Positions 1 through 6,363 of a stretch of DNA of 6,363 nucleotides are shown one piece after another; the stretch's first letter is position 1; the number at the start of each line of letters is the position of its first letter. The position numbers and the translations under genes are program-made. The notes below the pieces were generated by a model. That model was not told the DNA's origin and made no database searches. It was given only the letters and a program-made list of their open reading frames with translations. Origin of the DNA: Candidatus Auribacterota bacterium. Its GTDB lineage: Bacteria; Auribacterota; JAFGBW01. The stretch is taken from positions 1 through 6,363 of the forward strand of contig JAFGBW010000076.1 in NCBI GenBank assembly GCA_016932965.1, read 5' to 3'.

Positions 1-46
1 AAGTTAATGAAATGATTTTCCTCTCATCTTTTTCATAAAAAATTTT

Positions 47-87
47 ATGCGCGGAGAGATTTTTCAGAGAAAAATCTTTTCGCGCAT
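47..87. repeat. Strong hairpin, 18-bp stem with 5-base loop
   Basis: The arms 47-64 and 70-87 pair over 18 bp around the loop CAGAG. Two of the pairs are G-T and would be G-U wobbles in plus-strand RNA. The stem has a GC-rich base (TGCGCG/CGCGCA) and an AT-rich top. No clear T-run follows on the plus strand, and none on the minus strand apart from scattered T-rich sequence, so it is not a textbook intrinsic terminator. It could end transcription of the minus-strand pseudopilin gene or of a gene left of the window. The structure is certain; the role is not. Confidence 0.6.
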
Positions 88-112
88 CATTTAAAAATTT
101 TTTGGATAAGGG

Positions 113-152
113 TGCAGGGAAAACCTTTTTTATAAAAAAGGTTTTCCCTGCA
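113..152. repeat. Perfect 40-bp palindrome
   Basis: Bases 113-152 read identically on both strands: arm TGCAGGGAAAACCTTTTTTA followed by its exact reverse complement. Pairing stops at 112/153 (G against G). The centre is TTTTTTATAAAAAA, so an RNA hairpin would have an A/U-rich tip above a GC-rich base. Because it is symmetrical it could act on transcripts from either side, for example as a bidirectional transcription barrier after the minus-strand gene ending at 300. There is no T-run directly after either arm. The rest of 1-299 holds no credible gene; a smaller imperfect hairpin lies at 157-180 (CCATCGCC/GGC-T-GATGG). Confidence 0.65.
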
Positions 153-220
153 GCTTCCATCGCCCTATGTTGGCTGATGGAGAAAGGGAAAGTTTTTCAG
201 ACAGGATGGGGGGAGTAAGA

Positions 221-281
221 GTTATGAGTGTTGAGTTTTAAGTTTTGAGTTTAAATAAAATTTCATTTGTTAACTCAAAAC
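221..281. repeat. AT-rich TTGAGTTT-type repeat tract with inverted repeat
   Basis: The tract holds repeated words of the form GTGTTGAGTTTTAAGTTTTGAG. GTTTTGAGTT at 242-251 is matched by its exact complement AACTCAAAAC at 272-281, which gives a 10-bp stem with a 20-base loop. It starts about 20 bases past the stop of the minus-strand pseudopilin gene, so a weak terminator is possible, but the stem is AT-rich and no clean T-run follows. Similar words in the other orientation occur near 5955-5985 (CAAAACTCAATACTCACAAC), so this seems to be a recurrent intergenic word type of this genome. Confidence 0.4.
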
Positions 282-299
282 CCAAGATTTTTTCATGCC

Positions 300-1043
300 T
301 TAGGTGATATTCGCTTCCGGGTCCACAAAACGGTTGCTGTTCAGGATGCTGACGGTTTCCGGGTTTCCGCTGTCATTGATGTTATAAGGGTACTTCGAGG
401 CGTTGAAATTGTAAAAAGGATGAAAACGCACGCTCTCATTCCAGTATCCGATGTTCCTTCCCTCCATGTGATGAGTTTTTTCCCCAACAGGAGCCTGGGA
501 GGCTTCCCACAGGATCGCATTGCAGGCGGGATAATGCATCAGATCGGGAAACTGCCAGCCGGTGGCTGCCGCATCCTGTTTGGCGATCACCCAGTAATCA
601 ATGGAAGAGCCCGGGTATGAAGGATCAAAATAGCCTGAGTTGGCATGGGTGGCGGTGCACTCTAAAGGATGCCCGTATCCGTTTGTTGATGGAACAGGCG
701 GCAGATGCCTGGTTGAAGGACACACGTAATTGTTGAGCGCGGTGATTCCCCCCATGCGCCCTTTGGATTCCGGATAATACAAAACTCCGTATAATTCTTT
801 TGCGTTTGTCCCTGCGGGGTTGCATTGGTAATCTTCGGTATAAAGGTGCAATGCACGGATGATATGACGCATGTTGCCGGCGCAGGTGGAGACGCGGGTT
901 TTTTCTTTGGCGGCGTAAAATTTGGAGAAAATCATGGTCATCAGAACCGCAACGATGGATAACACCACGATGATTTCGATCAGACTGAAACCTCCTTTTG
1001 TTTTCATGAGAATCATTTTACAAAATGCCCGATGCAATTTCAT
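300..1043 (-). CDS. Prepilin-like protein (type II secretion/type IV pilin N-terminus, H-X9-DG-like C-terminus)
   Basis: A 247-residue protein. It has a short positively charged leader, then GG|F (residues 17-19), Glu23 at the +5 position and a hydrophobic helix at about 20-39 (SLIEIIVVLSIVAVLMTMIF). This is the class III signal cut and N-methylated by prepilin peptidase, so the mature protein would be exported and assembled as a pseudopilin or remain in the inner membrane. The C-terminal part has H192-X9-N202-E203 followed by SVRF, which resembles the H-X9-DG motif of prepilin-type proteins that are numerous in Planctomycetes, Lentisphaerae and relatives, but DG is replaced by NE. Five cysteines lie in the mature part (54, 74, 108, 129, 174). 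The start is uncertain: Met1, Met10 and Met13 are all possible, and none has a good ribosome site. Met13 would give a short MKTKGG leader. No pilus assembly genes are nearby, so the exact role is unknown. Confidence 0.85.
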   Translation of the reverse strand: MKLHRAFCKMILMKTKGGFSLIEIIVVLSIVAVLMTMIFSKFYAAKEKTRVSTCAGNMRHIIRALHLYTEDYQCNPAGTNAKELYGVLYYPESKGRMGGITALNNYVCPSTRHLPPVPSTNGYGHPLECTATHANSGYFDPSYPGSSIDYWVIAKQDAAATGWQFPDLMHYPACNAILWEASQAPVGEKTHHMEGRNIGYWNESVRFHPFYNFNASKYPYNINDSGNPETVSILNSNRFVDPEANIT

Positions 1044-1081
1044 TGTTTTTTTTGTGATTTTGGCCCTTAATGGATTTGATC

Positions 1082-1145
1082 AATCACCGGTCCTGCCTTT
1101 GGGCCGGTAAAGTTTGACAGTTCCGGAAGTTTATAAAAGAAATAA
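1082..1145. repeat. Left-flank direct repeat, copy 1 (of 3978-4041)
   Basis: This stretch aligns with 3978-4041 in the same orientation. Both begin AATCACCG, have exactly 20 diverged bases before AAGTTTG, and continue into TTCCGGAAGTTT and AAAAGAAATAATTT. From 1121 to 1155 the copies differ by one indel and one substitution. It joins directly to palindromic element R1, so the duplicated unit is longer than the palindrome. In this copy 1086-1108 forms an 8-bp hairpin with one G-U pair (ACCGGTCC/GGGCCGGT, loop TGCCTTT) that has decayed in the other copy. It lies in the upstream region of the minus-strand pseudopilin gene. Confidence 0.7.
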
Positions 1146-1280
1146 TTTCACCACGCGGAGGACACGGAGAAAGCAGGCGAAACGCCTGTAATTTGAGATT
1201 TGAAATTTGTCATCTGAGATTCATCATGCCTTTGAGTCATGATGACAAACTCCGTGCTCTCCGTGTCCTCCGTGGTGAAA
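1146..1280. repeat. Nested palindromic intergenic element R1
   Basis: The outer arms are inverted repeats: TTTCACCAC..GGAGGACACGGAG from 1146 and CTCCGTGTCCTCCGTGGTGAAA ending at 1280, with two extra bases in the left arm. Inside are a short hairpin CAGGCG-AAA-CGCCTG (1174-1188), an AT-rich filler with ATTTGAGATTTGAAATTTG-type words, and a core hairpin TCATCATG (1221-1228)/CATGATGA (1238-1245). Order and orientation match R2. It fills the gap between the divergent pseudopilin and radical SAM genes. No coding capacity or transposase is seen. It fits a non-autonomous mobile or REP-like element. Confidence 0.75.
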
Positions 1281-1369
1281 AATAAGAATTTTTATATTAA
1301 GACAACCCGCGATGAAGCGGTTCACATTTTAAAACTGCCGGCGGTGGATTTACATTGTTTTATGATGTC

Positions 1370-1374
1370 AGGAG
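1370..1374 (+). promoter_or_regulatory. Ribosome binding site with long spacer
   Basis: AGGAG lies 12 bases before the ATG at 1387, longer than the usual 5-9. There is no in-frame start closer to it, and an in-frame TGA at 1363 prevents a longer protein, so 1387 remains the best start. Confidence 0.5.
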
Positions 1375-1386
1375 CACGATAACGCT

Positions 1387-2259
1387 ATGCCCCATCCCGT
1401 CTCAAGAGCGGTTTTGTCTGAACACGGCCGCGAATTCGGTCCGTATCGTTATGTCTATGCAGTCGTATCCAGGCGGAGCCAGGGATTGTCCATCGGGATC
1501 AATCTGAATCCGGACAAATCCTGCAGTTTTAACTGTGTGTATTGCCAGGTGGAAAGAAAAAATACCGCGAAAAAAAAGCCGGTCCGTTTTCCGGTATTGA
1601 TGAAGGAACTCCACTCCATTCTGGATCAGTATTTGAATGGATGCCTGCACTCTCATGAACGGTTTTCTTCGGTTACTGACAACAACTGGCTGAGCTTAAA
1701 GGATATCGCTATAAGCGGAGACGGGGAAGCGACCTTGAGCCCTTTCTTTAATCAGGCTGTTGAACTGGTGCTCGATCAGACAGAGCGGCTGAAAAAAGAA
1801 CACGCGATCAATGTGAAACCGGTTTTGATCACGAACGGAAGTAACTTGGGGAAAAGGAACATCAGATCAGCCTGTGAACGGTTGGTTCTAGGAGGAGGGG
1901 AAATATGGGTCAAGCTGGATTCGGGAAACGCAGATGATTTCAGAGAGATCAATCAAGGGAGCGTTCCTTTTCAGAGGTTTCTCAAGAATCTTTTTGATTT
2001 TGGGAAAACCTGTCCTTTGATCCTGCAGACCCTCGTATTTTCATTTCCGGACGGCCGGCTCTCTTTGAATCTCAACGATTATGTTTTACTCCTGCAGAAA
2101 GGCATCCGGGCAGGATTCAAGCCCCGGTCCATCCAATTGTATACCCTTGCCAGAAAAACAAGACTGCGTGATCTGAGGGCTCTTTCTGTTGCCGGACTCC
2201 AGGCCATGGCAGAAGAAATCAGAGAAAAAACGACCTGTTGTGTTGAAGTTTTTCCGTAA
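1387..2259 (+). CDS. Radical SAM protein, COG0731 (wyosine-synthase-like) type
   Basis: A 290-residue protein. Cys46-X3-Cys50-X2-Cys53 (CSFNCVYC) is the radical SAM signature that holds a 4Fe-4S cluster used to cleave S-adenosylmethionine. Before it stands LSIGINLNP, and QVER follows; this pattern is typical of the COG0731 group, whose best-known members are the archaeal TYW1 tRNA-wyosine enzymes. SGDGEAT (110-116) is the glycine-rich SAM-binding strand, followed by ITNGSN (148-153) and VKLDSG (175-180) as in the TIM-barrel core; LYTLARKT (251-258) is another family mark. No extra C-terminal Fe-S cysteine cluster is apparent (only Cys-Cys near the end), and no TYW1 flavodoxin domain. Bacterial members have no firmly assigned substrate, so I give no gene symbol. 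pyrG follows in the same direction after 39-87 bases without a visible terminator, so the two may share a transcript. Confidence 0.88.
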   Translation: MPHPVSRAVLSEHGREFGPYRYVYAVVSRRSQGLSIGINLNPDKSCSFNCVYCQVERKNTAKKKPVRFPVLMKELHSILDQYLNGCLHSHERFSSVTDNNWLSLKDIAISGDGEATLSPFFNQAVELVLDQTERLKKEHAINVKPVLITNGSNLGKRNIRSACERLVLGGGEIWVKLDSGNADDFREINQGSVPFQRFLKNLFDFGKTCPLILQTLVFSFPDGRLSLNLNDYVLLLQKGIRAGFKPRSIQLYTLARKTRLRDLRALSVAGLQAMAEEIREKTTCCVEVFP

Positions 2260-2280
2260 AGAAAAAAACCTGTTGATTAA

Positions 2281-3951
<1,671 letters not shown>

Positions 3952-3977
3952 CTTGATATAAATAATTAATTCCGGTA

Positions 3978-4041
3978 AATCACCGCCACAGGATTTGGAC
4001 TAGTCAAGTTTGTTAATTCCGGAAGTTTTAAAAGAAATAAT
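3978..4041. repeat. Left-flank direct repeat, copy 2 (of 1082-1145)
   Basis: Same orientation and same relation to its palindromic element as copy 1: AATCACCG, 20 diverged bases, AAGTTTG, TTCCGGAAGTTTTAAAAG, then element R2. The hairpin seen in copy 1 is lost here. TTAATTCCGG occurs twice, at 3966-3975 and 4013-4022. It lies just after pyrG; the bases between (3952-3977) are AT-rich and hold no terminator hairpin that I can see. Confidence 0.7.
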
Positions 4042-4183
4042 TTTACCACGGTGGACACGGAGGGGGGAAGGAATTGAGAATTTAGAATTGAGAGAATGGG
4101 AAGGGGAACAGGTGGATGCCTGGAATTTGAGAGTCATCATGCCTTAGACGTATGATGACTTTCTTCGTGCTCTCCGTGGTAAA
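4042..4183. repeat. Nested palindromic intergenic element R2
   Basis: Terminal arms TTTACCACGG (4042-4051) and CCGTGGTAAA (4174-4183) are perfect 10-bp inverted repeats. Next come GGACACGGAGG, an AATTGAGAATTTAGAATTGA filler (4072-4091), a unique-looking 55-base block (4092-4146), and a core hairpin GTCATCAT/ATGATGAC (4133-4140 and 4152-4159). It has the same orientation as R1. Its right arm lacks about ten bases (TCCTCCGTG-type) present in R1, as expected from slippage between two CTCCGTG copies. The 55-base block recurs exactly, inverted, in R3. It occupies the gap between pyrG and purF. Confidence 0.8.
4127..4156 (+). promoter_or_regulatory. Candidate sigma70-type promoter for purF inside R2
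   Basis: TTGAGA at 4127-4132 and TATGAT at 4151-4156 are 18 bases apart, and each differs from consensus at one position. The start of purF is 72 bases past the -10 box. A second choice is a perfect TATAAT at 4188-4193, just outside the element, with only a weak -35 (TTCGTG at 4164-4169). Equivalent sites in R1 and R3 have CATGAT instead of TATGAT, so R2 is the best promoter of the three. This is a prediction from sequence alone. Confidence 0.35.
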
Positions 4184-4227
4184 GAAATATAATCAACAAT
4201 AAATGATATTGATGTGATGGCAGTACC

Positions 4228-5628
4228 ATGGATCTGATAAAAGAAGAATGCGGAGTAATAGGGGTATTCGGCGTGCCTCAGGCGTCGTATCTGGCGTATC
4301 AGGGGATTTATGCGATGCAGCACCGCGGACAGGAAAGCGCCGGGATTTTGTCTTCCTTCAATGGACAAATGTGTGTCTGGAAGGGCATGGGCCTTGTTTC
4401 TGAAGTTTTCCAGCATTTTGATTTTGATAAGCTCCCCGGCAGCATGGCCATAGCGCACAACCGGTATTCCACAACAGGAGGCAACCGGCTTTCCAATGCC
4501 CAGCCTCTCTGCATGGAGACCCGTTTTAACATGGTGGGTGTGGCCCACAACGGCAATTTGATCAATGCCGGGAAAATCCGGAAACAGCTCCAGAACCAGG
4601 GAGCGATTTTTCAGACCTCAACGGATTCGGAAGTGATCATTCATCTTTTGTCCAGAAACAGGGAAAAAACCTTTGAAGAATCACTGAAATCAGCCTTGTC
4701 AAAAGTGAAAGGCTCCTATTGCATCACAGCCATGTCGAACGGAAAACTCATTGCCGCAAGAGACCCATGGGGTTTCAGACCGCTTGTGCTGGGGAAGATC
4801 GGGACCGGATGGGTCATCGCAAGCGAAACCTGCGCATTTGATCTCATCGGCGCTGAGTATGTGCGGGAGATTGAACCGGGTGAAATCGTCATCATCACGG
4901 AAACAGGAGCGCGTTCCATTTACATGGACCGGAAAGAGCGTTCTTCCAGATGCGTTTTCGAGTACGTGTATTTTTCAAGGCCGGACAGCATCATCTTTGG
5001 ATCGAACTGCGACAAAATTAGAAGGGAAATGGGCCGGCAGCTCGCCCGGGAATCTCCCTGTCCGGACGCTGATATCGTCGTCAGTGTTCCTGATTCATCC
5101 AATACGGCTGCCCTGGGATTCAGCGAACAAAGCGGGATCCGTTTTGAGATAGGCCTCATCCGGAACCATTATGTGGGAAGGACCTTCATTAAACCTGATC
5201 AGTCGGACCGGTCGTTAAGCGTCAGGGTCAAGTTCAATCCCGTGAAAGGGGTTTTAAAAGGAAAAAAAATAGTTCTGGTGGAGGATTCCATTGTCAGAGG
5301 AACGACCCTGCAGGAACTCATCAAGCTCATGAAAGACCATGGCGGTGCAGGAGAAGTGCACGTCAGAGTCGCCTCTCCTCCGGTCAAAGCCCCCTGTTTT
5401 TTCGGGATCGATTTTTCCACCAAAAAGGAGCTCATCGCCTCCCGCAAACCCGTTGAGGAAATCAGGAAATTCATCGGGGCGGATTCCCTGAAGTATCTTT
5501 CCCTGCAGGGGATGCTGAATGTGGCTCCCGGCGGACAGGGAAAATACTGTTACGGCTGCTTCAGCGGCCGCTATCCCATGCCGCCCCCGAAACATTTCGA
5601 AAAAACCATGATGGAAAACTCCTGCTGA
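4228..5628 (+). CDS. purF: Amidophosphoribosyltransferase, Fe-S type
   Basis: Catalyses the first committed step of purine synthesis, PRPP plus glutamine to 5-phosphoribosylamine, in the cytoplasm. The protein has 466 residues, a normal length. The N-terminal Ntn-type glutaminase begins at Cys8 after a seven-residue propeptide (MDLIKEE), as in the self-processing Bacillus-type enzyme. HRGQESAG, HNRYSTTG (77-84), HNGN (107-110), TDSE (132-135) and RDPWGFRP (178-185) follow. The PRPP-binding loop is VLVEDSIVRGTT (349-360). Cys242, Cys390, Cys441 and Cys444 match the four ligands of the regulatory 4Fe-4S cluster of the B. subtilis enzyme; E. coli PurF lacks this cluster. The ribosome site is weak (TGATGG at 4215-4220), but the position of Cys8 supports the start. 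No other purine genes adjoin it. It lies between the inverted elements R2 and R3. Confidence 0.97.
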   Translation: MDLIKEECGVIGVFGVPQASYLAYQGIYAMQHRGQESAGILSSFNGQMCVWKGMGLVSEVFQHFDFDKLPGSMAIAHNRYSTTGGNRLSNAQPLCMETRFNMVGVAHNGNLINAGKIRKQLQNQGAIFQTSTDSEVIIHLLSRNREKTFEESLKSALSKVKGSYCITAMSNGKLIAARDPWGFRPLVLGKIGTGWVIASETCAFDLIGAEYVREIEPGEIVIITETGARSIYMDRKERSSRCVFEYVYFSRPDSIIFGSNCDKIRREMGRQLARESPCPDADIVVSVPDSSNTAALGFSEQSGIRFEIGLIRNHYVGRTFIKPDQSDRSLSVRVKFNPVKGVLKGKKIVLVEDSIVRGTTLQELIKLMKDHGGAGEVHVRVASPPVKAPCFFGIDFSTKKELIASRKPVEEIRKFIGADSLKYLSLQGMLNVAPGGQGKYCYGCFSGRYPMPPPKHFEKTMMENSC

Positions 5629-5665
5629 AATCAACTGGAAGCTGTTCAGGAAATGAGTCGTTAGC

Positions 5666-5686
5666 CTCCGCCGGAAGCGGAGATTT
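5666..5686 (+). terminator. Possible weak terminator after purF
   Basis: CTCCGC (5666-5671) and GCGGAG (5677-5682) form a perfect 6-bp GC-rich stem with a CGGAA loop, starting 37 bases past the purF stop. Only ATTTAAAA follows, so the U-run is poor. Placement is good; efficiency is doubtful. Confidence 0.35.
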
Positions 5687-5774
5687 AAAATGATGATTGG
5701 CTCAGAGCCTCATATATAAAGTCATTTAGCGAGGCGTGATCATGAATCATGTTTGGATATGAATAACATATTTG

Positions 5775-5867
5775 TTTACCACGGAGGACACGGAGAAAGC
5801 GCATCATGCCTATAAGGCATGATGACTCTCAAATTCCAGGCATCCACCTGTTCCCCTTCCCATTCTC
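5775..5867. repeat. Nested palindromic element R3, inverted and apparently truncated
   Basis: It begins TTTACCACGGAGGACACGG and contains a perfect 10-bp hairpin CATCATGCCT-ATA-AGGCATGATG (5802-5824). From 5813 to 5867 it is the exact reverse complement of 4092-4146. The whole stretch aligns with R2 reversed over about 92 bases, with differences only in the arm and hairpin. Beyond 5867 AATTCTTAATTCTAAATTGG matches the AT filler only loosely, and the second outer arm (CTCCGTGTCC..GTGGTAAA) is not found before 6199. An 88-codon open frame from 5806 lies on this repeat and is not credible as a gene. Confidence 0.8.
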
Positions 5868-6115
5868 AATTCTTAATTCTAAATTGGACTGCGGCCATCC
5901 TGCCCTTGCCTTTCAGGCAGGCAAGCTGTCCCTCTTCGCGATATTAGGCTTCGAGTCAAAACTCAATACTCACAACTCCAACTCACTGCGCCTCTGCAGG
6001 AGTTCTTTTCATTTCCAATTCAAAATTCTTAATTCTCAATTCTCAATTCATCATCCCGTTGATCCTGTCTGAAGAATTGGTGAATGGTAAATAGTGAATA
6101 GGAATTTACGAATGA
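5868..6115. repeat. Gene-free tract with AATTCTCAATTC-type repeats
   Basis: This stretch is a mosaic of simple intergenic words. It includes AATTCTTAATTCTAAATT next to R3, overlapping hairpin options at 5905-5925 (CTTGCCT/AGGCAAG), CAAAACTCAATACTCACAAC at 5958-5977, a clear run of AATTCTTAATTCTCAATTCT-type units at about 6017-6049, and GTGAATGGTAAATAGTGAAT at 6080-6099. The filler of R2 (4072-4091) has the same words in the other orientation. No start codon with ribosome site and no plausible protein was found. Confidence 0.5.
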
Positions 6116-6139
6116 TCATTTTGTTGTCGCTCAAAATGA
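6116..6139. repeat. Hairpin upstream of the receiver-domain gene
   Basis: TCATTTTG (6116-6123) and CAAAATGA (6132-6139) pair perfectly around an 8-base loop. The palindrome AATGATCATT (6111-6120) overlaps the left arm. It sits about 60 bases before the start at 6200, so an operator or leader structure is possible. The stem is AT-rich. I found no convincing promoter pair here. Confidence 0.35.
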
Positions 6140-6199
6140 ATAAATGTGATACCACAATGATAAGCAGGCTAAATAATCAGCAGGGGCAGTCGATTAAAA

Positions 6200-6363
6200 A
6201 TGGAAAAAATTCTGGTTGTTGAATCTGATTTCAGGTTATGCATTCACGTAACCAGTGTGTTGAAAGAAGCAGGTTATTCTAATCTTTATTATGCTGTCAA
6301 CGGCAAGGACGCCCTGGAAATCTGCAAAAAGGAAAAAGTCTCTATTGCCGTGGTCAACGCGGC
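6200..6363 (+). CDS. Response-regulator-like receiver domain, degenerate, 5' fragment
   Basis: The gene runs off the window; 54 whole codons are present. The start MEKILVVESDFRLC, the helix ending LKEAGY, then LYYAVNGKDALEIC and VSIAVVNA follow the receiver (CheY-like) fold: strand 1, helix 1, strand 2, helix 2 and strand 3. Counting from the family pattern (VVDD near the start, phospho-accepting Asp at the end of strand 3, 45 residues after the first acidic one), the expected Asp-Asp pair is Glu8-Ser9 and the phosphorylation site is Asn53. Standard Asp phosphorylation therefore looks impossible, and this may be a pseudo-receiver. AGGGGC at 6182-6187 is the best ribosome site but lies 12 bases upstream. 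Any output domain is beyond the window, so the function is unknown. Confidence 0.75.
   Translation, partial: MEKILVVESDFRLCIHVTSVLKEAGYSNLYYAVNGKDALEICKKEKVSIAVVNA

Noticed and set aside
294-303. CATGCCTTAG at the end of the pseudopilin gene, identical to a 10-mer in the core of R2 (4138-4147)
   Set aside because: Ten bases alone could match by chance, and no arms of the element flank it. I do not count it as a fourth copy.
1321-1366. Possible promoter for the radical SAM gene (TTCACA or TTTACA with TATGAT at 1361-1366)
   Set aside because: Neither -35 candidate is at a usable distance from the -10 box (34 and 6 bases), so I cannot support it.
5254-5634. 126-codon open frame on the minus strand
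   Set aside because: It is antisense to the conserved C-terminal half of purF and has no recognisable family.
5806-6072. Open frame of 88 codons on the plus strand after purF
   Set aside because: It starts inside palindromic element R3 and runs through AATTCTCAATTC repeats. The composition (ILNSKL, FKILNSQFSI) is translated repeat, there is no ribosome site, and no family is recognised.

Overview
The window is ordinary chromosomal DNA of moderate GC from a Gram-negative-type bacterium. The type II/IV prepilin-like gene, the Fe-S type PurF and the COG0731 radical SAM protein would suit an anaerobic or environmental lineage such as Desulfobacterota, Omnitrophota, Lentisphaerota or Planctomycetota. 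I cannot fix the phylum from the sequence. No rRNA, tRNA, CRISPR array, phage or transposase gene is visible.

Layout: positions 1-299 carry no gene but hold two strong palindromes and an AT-rich repeat tract. A prepilin-like (pseudopilin) gene lies on the minus strand (300-1043) and is divergent from everything that follows. On the plus strand come a radical SAM protein (1387-2259), CTP synthase pyrG (2347-3951), amidophosphoribosyltransferase purF (4228-5628) and, cut by the window end, the start of a response-regulator-like receiver domain (6200-6363). PyrG makes CTP from UTP and PurF commits PRPP to purine synthesis. Both use glutamine as nitrogen donor but through unrelated amidotransferase domains. 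The radical SAM gene and pyrG are close enough to be co-transcribed. purF is set apart by 276 bases and probably has its own promoter.

The most striking feature is a family of nested palindromic elements of about 135-142 bases. One copy lies in each of three long intergenic gaps: R1 1146-1280, R2 4042-4183 and R3 5775-5867 (inverted and apparently truncated). They share outer arms of the type TTTACCACGGAGGACACGGAG, an inner hairpin around TCATCATGCCTT, and AT-rich filler. R2 and R3 lie in opposite orientation on either side of purF and share a perfect 55-base inverted repeat. R1 and R2 also share a diverged left flank of about 65 bases. R2 contains a good sigma70-like promoter pointing at purF. 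I see no encoded mobility gene, so these look like non-autonomous (MITE- or REP-like) elements.

Two proteins depart from their families at key positions. The receiver fragment has Glu, Ser and Asn where Asp, Asp and the phospho-accepting Asp are expected. The prepilin has an H-X9-NE motif where H-X9-DG is usual.
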